Source: Kribbella italica
GTDB taxonomy: Bacteria; Actinomycetota; Actinomycetes; Propionibacteriales; Kribbellaceae
Direction: 5' to 3'
Length of the DNA: 64,000 nt
NCBI RefSeq assembly: GCF_014205135.1
Contig: NZ_JACHMY010000001.1
Span: forward strand, 4,092,001-4,156,000
Part shown: positions 47,525 through 56,163 of the stretch, piece by piece
Layout of the letters: each line of letters starts with the position of its first letter
Numbering within the stretch: the stretch's first letter is position 1
The notes under the pieces: model-generated
The model's input: only the letters and a program-made list of their open reading frames with translations
Databases searched by the model: none
Told to the model about the DNA's origin: nothing
Position numbers and translations under genes: made by a program

Positions 47525-49561
47525 CTAGTGATGACGGGCGGGTCGGTCGAGGGGTTCGACGACCAGGCAGTGCGAGTCGGCGCCCTCGGGGCTGACACCG
47601 ACCTCCAGCAGGTAGCTCCCCGGGTAGGTTGCTTCGCCCACCCGGTAGTTCTTGGACGGATCGAGGCCGGCCAGCCGGACTCGGCGAGGACGGGTCGGGA
47701 GAGTGCCGCGGACGTTCCCGTCGGTGGTGTCCCAGAGGAAAACGACCGAGCGGTCTGCGTCGACGTACTGCAGACCGTGGTCCAGGAAATACAAAGTGCC
47801 ACTAGCAACTGTTTCCCGGATATGCCGGTACTTGAGGACATTGCGTCGGGCGATGGAGAGTTGTTCGTCCGACCAGCGCGACAGGTCCGCACCAATTCCC
47901 AGGCCGCCGGCCATCGCGACGTGGAAGCGGAAGTCGAGCGATCGCTCCCGCCCGTCGTGGGTGCCCTCGGCATCGGTCACCCACGAGCTCATCAGGTGCG
48001 GCGACCAGCCGGTCAGGAACCCGCGCTGGATCTTCAGCCGGTCCAGCGGCGCCGTGTTGTCGCTCGGCCAGAGCGTGTCGACCCGCGCGGCCATACCGAG
48101 ATCGACGCGCGCGCCACCACCGGCGCAGCCCTCGACGAAGACCCGCGGGTGCTGCTCCCGCAGCCGGTCGAGGATCTTGTACAGGTTCGTCACCACGAGC
48201 CCGTCGAGATCACGCCGCCGGTCCCCCGCGTCCAGCCGGGCCCGGTTCGCGTCCCACTTCAGGTACGTGATGTCGTACGCCGTCAGCAGGTGGTCCAGCG
48301 TCGACCAGATCCACTCCGTCACGTCGTCCCGGCTCAGGTCGAGCAGCCACTGGTTCCGGATCTGCACCGGTTCACGGCCGTCGGTCCGCAGGACCCACTC
48401 GGGATGCTCGGCCGCCAGCTTCGACGAAGGACTGATCGCCTCCGGCTCGACCCACAGCCCGAAGTCCAGCCCCAACTCCCCCAGCTCGGCGATGAACGTG
48501 TCGAGCCCACGCGGGAAGGCGGCCGGATCGACCTCCCAGTCCCCCAGCGCCGACCGGTCGTCGTCGCGCCCGGCGAACCAGCCGTCGTCGACCACGAACA
48601 ACTCGGCACCGACCGAGGCCGCTCGCTCGGCCAGCTCCAGCTGGTGATCGGCCCGGATGTCGAACTCCGTTGCGAACCACGAGTTGTACAGCACCCGCCG
48701 CGGCAGGTCCCGTGCCAACGACCGCTGGTAGGCGTGAAAAGCCCGCGCCAATCCGTCCGGGCCTGAGGCACTGCAACCGCCGACGGCCACCGGGGAGACC
48801 CACGACGATCCCGGGACCAGGGCGAGGCCGAAGCTGGACGGAGCCCGGCCTGCCTGGATCCGGGTCTGCCCGGTGGTGTCGACGTCCGCGCTCAACCGCC
48901 AGTCTCCGGACCACGCCAGCTGAACGCCGTACGTCGTACCGGCCGGATCGCCGGCGTCGCTCACGGACAGGAAGGGTGAGTACGAATGGCCGGTGATGCC
49001 CTGCCGGCTGTCGACGGTGAACCGTCCCCGCTGCAGGGTGACCAACTCCTGCTGGAACTCGCTGTTCCACTCGCCCCACAGGGACCGGATCACCGCGCCC
49101 TCGGACGTCGGGATCACGAACCCGGCCGAGTCGTGCTCGTGCAGCCGCAGCTCGTCGGGACCGTCGTTGTGCACGGCAACCCATCGCTCGACGACATCGA
49201 GCCCGGCAGGCATCCGGTAGTGCAGTACGACGCGCAGCGACCGCAGCGGATCGGCGAACGTCAGCTCCAGCGCGTCCTCGTCCTGGACGGCGTCGACGAA
49301 CACCGGCCGGCACTCGTCGCTCCCGTCCGGACCGCTCACGACCAGCTCGGCGGGACTCGTGTAGCGCACACCTCGGACGGCGTACTCGAGCGGCTCGACG
49401 TCGGCTCGCGGCAGGAAGTGCTCGGTCCCGACCGGTTCGGTCAACGACGGGCCCTCGGCAACGGCTTGTGGGCCCCAGGCAACAAGTGACGCCCACTGAC
49501 CGTGGTCCGGCACTCCCACGACGTACGCCGTGCTGGCGCCGCGCAGCGTCCATCGGGTCAC
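47525..49561 (-). CDS. GH36 alpha-galactosidase (cytoplasmic)
   Basis: Intracellular alpha-galactosidase of 678 aa without signal peptide. An N-terminal beta-sandwich supports the barrel, which has LYNSWFATEFDI, VVDDGWFAGRDDD, nucleophile D437 in YLKWDANR and acid/base D501 in WPSDNTAPLDR. It would split melibiose, raffinose or related sugars taken up by the adjacent importer. The GTG start overlaps the permease stop (GTGA); the frame runs open upstream through the permease gene. Confidence 0.95.
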   Translation of the reverse strand: MTRWTLRGASTAYVVGVPDHGQWASLVAWGPQAVAEGPSLTEPVGTEHFLPRADVEPLEYAVRGVRYTSPAELVVSGPDGSDECRPVFVDAVQDEDALELTFADPLRSLRVVLHYRMPAGLDVVERWVAVHNDGPDELRLHEHDSAGFVIPTSEGAVIRSLWGEWNSEFQQELVTLQRGRFTVDSRQGITGHSYSPFLSVSDAGDPAGTTYGVQLAWSGDWRLSADVDTTGQTRIQAGRAPSSFGLALVPGSSWVSPVAVGGCSASGPDGLARAFHAYQRSLARDLPRRVLYNSWFATEFDIRADHQLELAERAASVGAELFVVDDGWFAGRDDDRSALGDWEVDPAAFPRGLDTFIAELGELGLDFGLWVEPEAISPSSKLAAEHPEWVLRTDGREPVQIRNQWLLDLSRDDVTEWIWSTLDHLLTAYDITYLKWDANRARLDAGDRRRDLDGLVVTNLYKILDRLREQHPRVFVEGCAGGGARVDLGMAARVDTLWPSDNTAPLDRLKIQRGFLTGWSPHLMSSWVTDAEGTHDGRERSLDFRFHVAMAGGLGIGADLSRWSDEQLSIARRNVLKYRHIRETVASGTLYFLDHGLQYVDADRSVVFLWDTTDGNVRGTLPTRPRRVRLAGLDPSKNYRVGEATYPGSYLLEVGVSPEGADSHCLVVEPLDRPARHH

Positions 49562-50382
49562 TTGACCGCTCCGATCGCCAGACCGCCGACGAAGTGCTTC
49601 TGGAAGCGCAGGAACACCGCGACCGTCGGCACCGCCGCGATCACCGTGCCGGCCGCGATCACGTTCCACGACGAGACGAACAGTCCCTGCAGCCCGAGCA
49701 ACGCCGGCGTGACCGGCATCTTGTCGCCGGACCGGATCACCGTGATCGACCAGAGCAGGTCGTTGAAGATCCACGTGAACGACAGCGCGCCGAGGGCCGC
49801 GAGCGCGGGCCGGGTCAGCGGCAGGATCACGCTCAGGAAGATCTTGCCCGGACCGGCGCCGTCGATCGTCGCGGCCTCCTGGATCTCCTTCGGCAGGTCG
49901 CGCATGAAGCCGTGCAGCACGAAGGTGTAGAAGCCGAGCCCGAACCCGACGTGCACGGCGATCAGCGCGATCAGCGTGTCGTAGTACCCGATCAGCTCGA
50001 CGAACCGCGAGATCGGGATCAGCAGGATCTGCGGCGGCAGCAGGTTGCCCATCAGCATCAGCAGCAGCACGGTCCGGCGGAACGGGATGTTGTAGCGGGC
50101 CAGCCCGTACGCCGCGATCGAGGCGAGCCCGAGACTCAGCAGCACCGCCGGGATGGTGACCAGCAAACTGTTGACCAGGGCCCGGAACTCCTCGGCGTCC
50201 TGCCAGGCCTGGACGTACGTCGAGAAGGTGAACGAGTGCGGCAGCGAGCCGAGCCCGTTGGCCGCGACGTCGTCGAAGCTGCGGAACGAGATCACGATCA
50301 CCCAGAGGATCGGCGCGACCCACAGCAGCGAGACCAGGCCCATCGACAGGTGGTACCCGCCGGTCTTCAGACGGTTGCTCAT
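49558..50382 (-). CDS. CUT1 sugar ABC permease, MalG type (alpha-galactoside importer)
   Basis: Channel subunit of 274 aa. Marks include VISFRSFDDVAANG, NSLLVTIPAVLLSLGLASIAAYGLAR, the EAA loop EAATIDGAGPGKIFLSVILP and the C-terminus HFVGGLAIGAVK. The ATG overlaps the MalF-type stop by 4 bases. The ATPase must be supplied from elsewhere in the genome. Confidence 0.94.
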   Translation of the reverse strand: MSNRLKTGGYHLSMGLVSLLWVAPILWVIVISFRSFDDVAANGLGSLPHSFTFSTYVQAWQDAEEFRALVNSLLVTIPAVLLSLGLASIAAYGLARYNIPFRRTVLLLMLMGNLLPPQILLIPISRFVELIGYYDTLIALIAVHVGFGLGFYTFVLHGFMRDLPKEIQEAATIDGAGPGKIFLSVILPLTRPALAALGALSFTWIFNDLLWSITVIRSGDKMPVTPALLGLQGLFVSSWNVIAAGTVIAAVPTVAVFLRFQKHFVGGLAIGAVK

Positions 50383-51296
50383 GTCTCCTCCCGGAAGGCA
50401 CGGATCAGGTAGCCGAGGATGACCGCGAGCGCGAGCAGGAAGATCACCACGGCGATCGCGGAGGCGTAGCCCAGCTGGGTGGACTGGAACGCGGTCGAGT
50501 ACATGTATGTGCTGAGCAGCTCCGAGGAGTGGTACGGGCCGCCCTTGGTCATCGACCAGACGATGTCGAACGACCGCAGTGAGTCGATCACGATCACCGA
50601 CAGCACGACCGAGTTCACGCCCTTGAGCTGCGGGATCGTCACGTACCGGGTGCGCTGCCAGGCCGACGCGCCGTCCACCCGGGCCGCCTCGTACAGCGCC
50701 GGGTCGACCGCCTTCAGGCCGGCCAGGTAGAGCACCATCACGTACCCGATCTGCCGCCAGAGCGCGGGCACGATCACGGCGTACAGGGCGGTGTCGGGAT
50801 CGGCCAGCCACGGGCGGATCAGGTCACCGAGACCGATGCCGCGCAGGACCGAGTCGACCAGACCGTCCGGCTGGTAGAAGACGCGCCAGATCAGCGCGGT
50901 GACCACCAGCGAGAAGACCACCGGGGTGAACAGCGCGGCCCGGTAGATCCCGACGCCGCGGCGTTCCTTCTGCAGCAGCAGGGCCATCCCGAACCCACCG
51001 GCGACACTCAGGCCGCCGAACAGCACGAGCCAGATCGCGGTGTTCTTCAGCGCCGTACGGAAGATCGGGTCCGACACCATCTCGCGGAAGTTGCCCAGGC
51101 CGACGAAGGTCGGGGCGGACAAGCCGTCCCAGTTGGTCAGCGACAGCCAGAACCCTTGCAGGGCAGGCCAGAACACCCAGACCGCCTCGACCGCGAACGG
51201 CACGAACACGAAGACGAGAATCAGCGGCGAGACCCCCAGCGACCGGCGCTTGGCCGACCGCCGGCGGGTCTTCACCTCGACGGCTGTTGCCGTCAC
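50379..51296 (-). CDS. CUT1 sugar ABC permease, MalF type (alpha-galactoside importer)
   Basis: Channel subunit of 305 aa with SLTNWDGLSAPTFVGLGNF, RAALFTPVVFSLVVTALIWR and the EAA loop YEAARVDGASAWQRTRYVTIP. It starts at GTG in a GTGA overlap with the binding-protein gene; a longer open frame upstream lies wholly inside that gene and was rejected. Confidence 0.94.
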   Translation of the reverse strand: MTATAVEVKTRRRSAKRRSLGVSPLILVFVFVPFAVEAVWVFWPALQGFWLSLTNWDGLSAPTFVGLGNFREMVSDPIFRTALKNTAIWLVLFGGLSVAGGFGMALLLQKERRGVGIYRAALFTPVVFSLVVTALIWRVFYQPDGLVDSVLRGIGLGDLIRPWLADPDTALYAVIVPALWRQIGYVMVLYLAGLKAVDPALYEAARVDGASAWQRTRYVTIPQLKGVNSVVLSVIVIDSLRSFDIVWSMTKGGPYHSSELLSTYMYSTAFQSTQLGYASAIAVVIFLLALAVILGYLIRAFREET

Positions 51297-52570
51297 GCCT
51301 TGAAGACCTTCGTCGCTGCGGCCTGCCAGTCCTTGAGGATCTGGTCGATCTGGTCGGGCTTGTCCAGGAACTTCGTCAGCGCCGCGTCGGCGGTCGGCTG
51401 CAGCGCGTCGCTGGAGTCGCGGTTGAAGAACTGGGTCAGCTCGGCCGCGCTGTTCACCATCGCCTTGCCCTTGGCAACCAACGGGGTGTCGGCGGCCTTG
51501 CCGTCGGGGTTGGCCGGGATCGCCGTACCGGAGGAGTTCTGCACGTACAGCTCCTGCGCCGCGGGCGTGGCCAGATAGGTGAGGAACTTCTTCACCGCCT
51601 CGGGGTCCTTCGCCTTCTTGCTGGCGAAGTAGCCGTCGGTCGGGGCCTCCTCGGCGACGGGCACGTTCGGGTCGATGATCGGGAACTGGAAGAAGTCGAT
51701 GTCGTCGAGCGCGTCCTTCGGGGCGCTGTCGGCGAAGAACGTGCCGATCAGGAACATCCCGGTCTTGCCGCCCAGCAGCGCGGACGTCGCCTCCTGGAAC
51801 GGGAACGACTTGCCCTTGGGGTCGAAGTACGGGAGCACCTCGCGCCACCGGGTGAAGACCGCCTTCACCTTCGGGTCGGTGAAGTCGCCCTTGCCGGCCA
51901 GCAGGTCGCGGTGGAACGGCGCGCCGTTGATCCGGATGTTCAGATAGTCGAACCAGGCCGACGCCACCCACGGGGTGTCGCCCAGGCCGATACCGATCGG
52001 CGGGATGCCCTGGGCCTGGATCTTCTGGCAGACCGCGAGGAACTCGGCCCAGGTCTTCGGCGGAGTCACGCCCCACTTGGCGAAGTTGGACTTGCGGTAG
52101 AACATCCCCCACCAGTAGTAGCTGGTCGGCACGAAGATCTTCTGGCCGGCCGCGCTGGTGGACAGCGTCTGCATCGACTTCGGGTAGTTGCCCATCGTGT
52201 CCCAGACGCTGGTCACGTCGAGCAGCAGGTCCTTCTCGGCGTACGAGTTGGCCACCGAACCGGCGTACCAGGTGTAGAGGTCCGGCGGGTTGGCCGAGGT
52301 CAGGTACGTCGGCAGCTGGGTGCGGAAGATCTCCGACGCGACCGTGTTCAGCTTGACCGTGCCGCCGCCGGTCTTGTTGTAGGCCTCGACCAGCTTCTCC
52401 ATCGCGGCCTTGGCCTGCTCGGCCGACAGGTTGGACTGCAGCGCGAGCTCACCAGTTGCCGCGCCACCGCCGCTGCCGCTGCTCGAGGTCGAAGTGGCGC
52501 ACCCGGGCACCAGGGCCGCGGCCCCGAGTACTCCGAGGCCCTTGAGGAACGTCCGCCGATCAGGTGCCAT
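51293..52570 (-). CDS. CUT1 sugar-binding lipoprotein (alpha-galactoside importer)
   Basis: Binding protein of 425 aa. Twin-arginine motif DRRTFLKG (R5, R6) and lipobox VPGC (C24) indicate Tat export and lipidation. The body is of extracellular family 1 type, with TYLTSANPPDLYTWYAGS, SYYWWGMFYRKSNFAKWG and LLGGKTGMFLIGTFF. With two alpha-galactosidases in the operon, melibiose, raffinose or galactomanno-oligosaccharides are likely ligands. The ATG at 52570 has GGAG 5 bp upstream; a GTG one codon earlier is too close to it. First gene of the operon ending at 45428. Confidence 0.93.
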   Translation of the reverse strand: MAPDRRTFLKGLGVLGAAALVPGCATSTSSSGSGGGAATGELALQSNLSAEQAKAAMEKLVEAYNKTGGGTVKLNTVASEIFRTQLPTYLTSANPPDLYTWYAGSVANSYAEKDLLLDVTSVWDTMGNYPKSMQTLSTSAAGQKIFVPTSYYWWGMFYRKSNFAKWGVTPPKTWAEFLAVCQKIQAQGIPPIGIGLGDTPWVASAWFDYLNIRINGAPFHRDLLAGKGDFTDPKVKAVFTRWREVLPYFDPKGKSFPFQEATSALLGGKTGMFLIGTFFADSAPKDALDDIDFFQFPIIDPNVPVAEEAPTDGYFASKKAKDPEAVKKFLTYLATPAAQELYVQNSSGTAIPANPDGKAADTPLVAKGKAMVNSAAELTQFFNRDSSDALQPTADAALTKFLDKPDQIDQILKDWQAAATKVFKA

Positions 52571-52736
52571 CACTGCTCCAGTGCATCGAGTGGTCCGTTG
52601 GTGCTTGCTGCGGACGATCTTGCGGCCGGGAGCTCGGGAGTGTCAATATTAATTCGTAAATTATGAGAAACAGGTTGACGCGGAGCGCGGCTCGCGATCA
52701 ACTAATGCATCGTGCATCGTCGAAAGGAACACTTAC
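52571..52736. promoter_or_regulatory. Divergent control region of importer and galactonate operons
   Basis: An AT-rich patch at 52643-52666 with partial dyad symmetry stands out in the GC-rich DNA. On the plus strand TTGACG (52675-52680) may be a -35 box, and the palindrome ATGCATCGTGCAT (52705-52717), also readable as two TGCATCG repeats, lies near the expected transcription start of the SDR gene. It is a candidate operator for the GntR regulator at 53503. Sites are inferred. Confidence 0.45.
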
Positions 52737-53447
52737 GTGCAGGTGATCGTGGTGACCGGCGCTGCTACCGGGATAGGTGCTGCCTGCGTGGAGCGGCTGC
52801 TCGCGGACGGTGACGCCGTCGTCCAGGTGGACCTCCAGCCCTGCCGGGAGATCCCCGGGCGCGCGATCGCCGTGGTCGGTGACGTCTCCGCGCCGGACAC
52901 CTGGGCCGAGGTGCTGTCCCGCGGACGCGACGAGCTCGGACCGGTCACCGGTCTGGTCAGCAACGCGTACACGGTCGACGTCCGGCCGGCCCACGAGCTC
53001 GCGCCGGCGTCCTGGCAGCGGCAGCTCGACGTGAACCTGACCGCCGCGTTCCTCGGTTTCCGTGCTCTGTACGACGATCTCGCGGCCGCTGAAGGATCGG
53101 TGGTGCTGGTGTCGTCGGTGCACGCTGTCGCGGGGATCCCCGGCCACCCGGCGTACGCCGCGACGAAAGGCGCGCTGGTCGCGTTGGGTCGGCAGCTGGC
53201 GGTCGAGTACGGCGGGAAGATCCGGGTCAACACCGTGCTGCCAGGCCCAGTCGACACCGCGGCCTGGGACCGGGTCAGCGCCGAGGGCAAGGAACAGAGC
53301 GCGCGAGCGACCGCGATCGGCCGGCTCGGCCGGCCCGGCGAGGTGGCGGCGGCGGTCGCGTTCCTGCTGTCGGACCAGGCGTCGTTCGTGACCGCGGCGA
53401 CGCTCACGGTCGACGGCGGCTGGTCCGCGAAGAAGGATTCGGCGTGA
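52737..53447 (+). CDS. SDR-family oxidoreductase, candidate galactose dehydrogenase
   Basis: Short-chain dehydrogenase of 236 aa. The cofactor motif is TGAATGIG (7-14), with D32 after the second strand favouring NAD. Catalytic S127, Y140 and K144 (AYAATKGA) are intact, and the C-terminus GRLGRPGEVAAAVAFLLSD is classical. First gene of an operon with a GntR regulator and galactonate dehydratase, so oxidation of galactose to galactonolactone is the natural guess; sequence alone does not prove it. GTG start after AAAGGA; no ATG fits better. Confidence 0.88.
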   Translation: MQVIVVTGAATGIGAACVERLLADGDAVVQVDLQPCREIPGRAIAVVGDVSAPDTWAEVLSRGRDELGPVTGLVSNAYTVDVRPAHELAPASWQRQLDVNLTAAFLGFRALYDDLAAAEGSVVLVSSVHAVAGIPGHPAYAATKGALVALGRQLAVEYGGKIRVNTVLPGPVDTAAWDRVSAEGKEQSARATAIGRLGRPGEVAAAVAFLLSDQASFVTAATLTVDGGWSAKKDSA

Positions 53448-53502
53448 GCGGCAGCGGAGCGGGTATGACGACTTCGACGACCAGGGTGATGGGGAGAGCG
53501 GC

Positions 53503-54231
53503 GTGACGGGGATTCAGCGAGGGATGTCGCGGGGACTGCACGGGCAGATCGTCGAGGTGATGGCGCAGCGGATCCTGTCGGGGCAGATCCCCGAGGGCGC
53601 GACGATCAACGTGCCCGACCTGCAGGCCGATCTCGGGGTCAGTCTGACCGCCGTACGGGAAGCCCTGAAGGTGCTGACCGCGAAAGGGCTGGTCGACGCG
53701 CGGCAGAAGCGCGGCACGTTCGTCCGGCCGCGCTCGGACTGGAACCTGCTCGACGCGGACATGATTCGCTGGCACTTCGACGACGACGTACGGCCGGAGC
53801 TGCTCGAGGAGCTGCACGAGGTGCGCGGCATCGTCGAACCGGCGGCCGCGCGGCTGGCCGCGATCCGTGCCGACGGCACCGACCTGGCAGCGCTCGACGC
53901 AGCGCTGGCCGCGATGGCCTCGGCGACCGACGACCTGGCCGCGGTCAACGCCGACCTGGCCTTCCACAAGGCGTTGCTGGCCGCGACCGGGAACGAGTTG
54001 CTGACCAAGATGGAGGTCATCATGGAGACCGGTCTGGCCGGCCGCGACCGGTTGGTGCACAAGGCGAAGCCGTCCGACGACCCGGTCCCCAGTCACCAGC
54101 GCGTGGTCGAGGCCGTCCGGGCCGGCGATCCCGAGGGCGCCGAGCTGGCGATGCGGGAACTGCTGGCGAAGGCCGCCGAGGACCTGTCGGACGTGCGGAA
54201 GAAGCCCGGCACCGTTCGAGGCCGCAAGTGA
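53503..54231 (+). CDS. GntR-family (FadR/FCD) regulator, probable galactonate-type repressor
   Basis: Regulator of 242 aa. The winged helix (about 8-75) includes HGQIVEVMAQRILSGQIPEGATI and LGVSLTAVREALKVLTAKGLVDARQKRGTFV; the FCD effector domain (about 90-230) has ELHEVRGIVEPAAARLAA, ADLAFHKALLAATGN and SHQRVVEAVRAGD, giving the metal-binding Asp/His set of FCD proteins. Encoded directly before galactonate dehydratase with a GTGA overlap, as DgoR-type repressors are. The inducer is probably galactonate. Confidence 0.92.
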   Translation: MTGIQRGMSRGLHGQIVEVMAQRILSGQIPEGATINVPDLQADLGVSLTAVREALKVLTAKGLVDARQKRGTFVRPRSDWNLLDADMIRWHFDDDVRPELLEELHEVRGIVEPAAARLAAIRADGTDLAALDAALAAMASATDDLAAVNADLAFHKALLAATGNELLTKMEVIMETGLAGRDRLVHKAKPSDDPVPSHQRVVEAVRAGDPEGAELAMRELLAKAAEDLSDVRKKPGTVRGRK

Positions 54232-55373
54232 AGATCGAGCGGATCGAGACGTTCCTGGTCCCGCCGCGCTGGCTGTTCTGCCGGATCGAGACCAGCGACG
54301 GCGTCGTCGGCTGGGGCGAACCGGTGGTCGAGGGCCGCGCCGAGGTGGTAAGGACCGCGATCGAGGTGCTGTCGGAGTACCTGATCGGCCAGGACCCGCT
54401 GCAGATCGAGCGACACTGGCAGATCCTGAGCAAGGGCGGCTTCTACCGCGGCGGGCCGGTGCTGAGCAGCGCGGTCGCGGGGCTCGATCATGCGCTCTGG
54501 GATATCGCGGGCAAGGTGTACGGCGCTCCGGTGTCGTCGCTGCTCGGCGGCCGGGTGCGCGACCGGGCGCGGGTCTACGCGTGGGTCGGCGGCGACGAAC
54601 CGGGCGAGATCGCGGAGCAGGTCGCCGAGCAGGTCGCGGCCGGGATGACCGCGGTGAAGATGAACGCGAGCGGCCGGATCCAGCCGTCGCCGTCGCGGGC
54701 CGACATCGTGGGCATCGTCGACCGGCTGGCGGCCGCGCGCTCGGTGCTCGGGGATTCGCTGGACGTCGCGATCGACCTGCACGGGCGGGTCGGAGTCGCT
54801 GGGGCTCGACGGATTCTGCACGCGGTGGAGGATCTGCATCCGCTGTTCGTGGAGGAGCCGGTACTGCCCGAGCACCTGCGGCATCTGCCGTCGATCGTGG
54901 ACGGGTCGACGGTGCCGATCGCTTTGGGTGAACGGCTCTACAGCCGGTCGGAGTTCCTGCCCGCGTTGGATGCCGGGGTTGCTGTGGTGCAGCCGGATGT
55001 GTCGCATGCCGGAGGGATCTCGGAGCTGCGGCGGATCGCTTCGCTGGCGGAGTCGCACGGTGCGTTGTTCGCACCGCACTGCCCGCTGGGGCCGATCTCG
55101 CTGGCGGCTTCGCTGCAGGTTTCGTTCGCGACGCCGAACTTCCTGATCCAGGAGCAGAGCCGCGGGATCCACTACAACGTGGCGAGCGACCTCACGTCGT
55201 ACGTCGTGGATCCGGCGCCGTTCACGTGGGTGGACGGGCACGCGGAGTACAACCCGCTGCCGGGGCTGGGGATCACGGTCGACGAGGCCGCCGTACGGGC
55301 TGCTGATCGGAAGGGGCACGCCTGGCGTAATCCCCTGTGGGCGCACGAGGACGGGTCCTTCGCCGAATGGTGA
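54228..55373 (+). CDS. dgoD: D-galactonate dehydratase (enolase superfamily)
   Basis: Dehydrates D-galactonate to 2-keto-3-deoxy-galactonate. The 381-aa protein has the metal ligands D183, E209 and E235 and the catalytic H185 (IDLHGR) and H284 (FAPHCPLGP), at nearly the same numbers known for the E. coli enzyme. The N-terminal cap with WLFCRIETSDGVVGWGEPVVEG and the KMNASGR strand also fit. GTG start inside a GTGA overlap with the GntR gene. Galactonate rather than another acid sugar is well supported by the H185/H284 pattern and by the KDPGal aldolase gene nearby. Confidence 0.93.
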   Translation: MKIERIETFLVPPRWLFCRIETSDGVVGWGEPVVEGRAEVVRTAIEVLSEYLIGQDPLQIERHWQILSKGGFYRGGPVLSSAVAGLDHALWDIAGKVYGAPVSSLLGGRVRDRARVYAWVGGDEPGEIAEQVAEQVAAGMTAVKMNASGRIQPSPSRADIVGIVDRLAAARSVLGDSLDVAIDLHGRVGVAGARRILHAVEDLHPLFVEEPVLPEHLRHLPSIVDGSTVPIALGERLYSRSEFLPALDAGVAVVQPDVSHAGGISELRRIASLAESHGALFAPHCPLGPISLAASLQVSFATPNFLIQEQSRGIHYNVASDLTSYVVDPAPFTWVDGHAEYNPLPGLGITVDEAAVRAADRKGHAWRNPLWAHEDGSFAEW

Positions 55374-56161
55374 GCGCGGCTGTTGGCGTCGACCTGACGG
55401 ACGGTGGTCGCTGGAACTCCTTGCGGCTCGCCGGTCGCGAGTGGCTGTGGTCGGGGCCGGGACTGGCGTCCGGGCCTCGGACCGGCGATATCGCTTTCAC
55501 CGATGCGGGCGGGCTGGACGAGTGCTTCCCGACCGTCCGCGGCACGCCTGACCACGGCGGGTTGTGGAACCAGGTGTGGAGCGCGGACGGCGAGTGGGAT
55601 GTCGTCCGGTGGGGCGAGGCCGAGCTGCGCCGCCGGATGAACGGCGGGGAGCGTCCGCCGGGTGTCGTCGACGGGCCGACGGGTGTCGTCTGGGCGGACT
55701 ACTTGCTGACTGCTCCAGCGGGTTATCGGTTCGTGTGGGCGGCGCATGCGTTGCTCGACTGTGCTGTGGGTGCGGTTGTCGAAGTCCCGGAGGGAACCGG
55801 GTGCCGGCTCTATCCGGATGATGGGCCTTGGGTCGAGGGCTCTTGGTCTGCTTCGTTGGGGACCTACGGGCCGACTGATGGGACGGCGGTTGGGGCCGTT
55901 CTTGAGACCCCGTCCGCCTGCGTGCGTGATCGCGGGCAGGAGCTGACCTTCGCCTTGAGTTGCCCTGGGCAACCTGTTTCGACGGCGTTGTGGCGCAACC
56001 TCGGCGGGTTCCCGGTCGGCGCGCCGTACCGGAGCCTCGGGGTCGAGCCGATGCTCGGGCGGGTGTTCGGGCTGGACGAGGCCGGGCCGGGTGATGCCGC
56101 GGTGGTGCCTGCCGGCGGCGAACTGGCCTGGCGGCTGGTTGTGTCCGCCAGGCCAGTGTGA
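55367..56161 (+). CDS. Galactose mutarotase-like (aldose epimerase superfamily) protein
   Basis: Protein of 264 aa with beta-supersandwich features: GGLDECFPTVRGTPDHGGLWNQVW near residues 45-70 and SLGVEPMLGRVFGLDEA near the C-terminus, resembling aldose-1-epimerase-like proteins that bind hexose. Histidine at DHGGLW and Glu at GVEPM could be catalytic. A mutarotase would supply the beta-anomer to a galactose dehydrogenase. The ATG at 55367 is chosen; the GTG next to it forms a GTGA overlap with dgoD and is equally possible. Last gene of this operon segment; convergent with the sialidase gene two bases away. Confidence 0.75.
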   Translation: MVSAAVGVDLTDGGRWNSLRLAGREWLWSGPGLASGPRTGDIAFTDAGGLDECFPTVRGTPDHGGLWNQVWSADGEWDVVRWGEAELRRRMNGGERPPGVVDGPTGVVWADYLLTAPAGYRFVWAAHALLDCAVGAVVEVPEGTGCRLYPDDGPWVEGSWSASLGTYGPTDGTAVGAVLETPSACVRDRGQELTFALSCPGQPVSTALWRNLGGFPVGAPYRSLGVEPMLGRVFGLDEAGPGDAAVVPAGGELAWRLVVSARPV

Positions 56162-56163
56162 TG

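Noticed and set aside
45254..48766. Plus-strand open frame of about 1170 codons across the GH27 and GH36 genes
   Set aside because: It is antisense to two well-supported alpha-galactosidases and has the Arg/Val/Asp/Gly-rich composition of GC-rich shadow frames, with no domain.
53404..55074. Minus-strand 556-codon frame opposite the GntR and dgoD genes
   Set aside because: Shadow of two conserved genes; the sequence is Pro/Arg/Ala-rich without domain.
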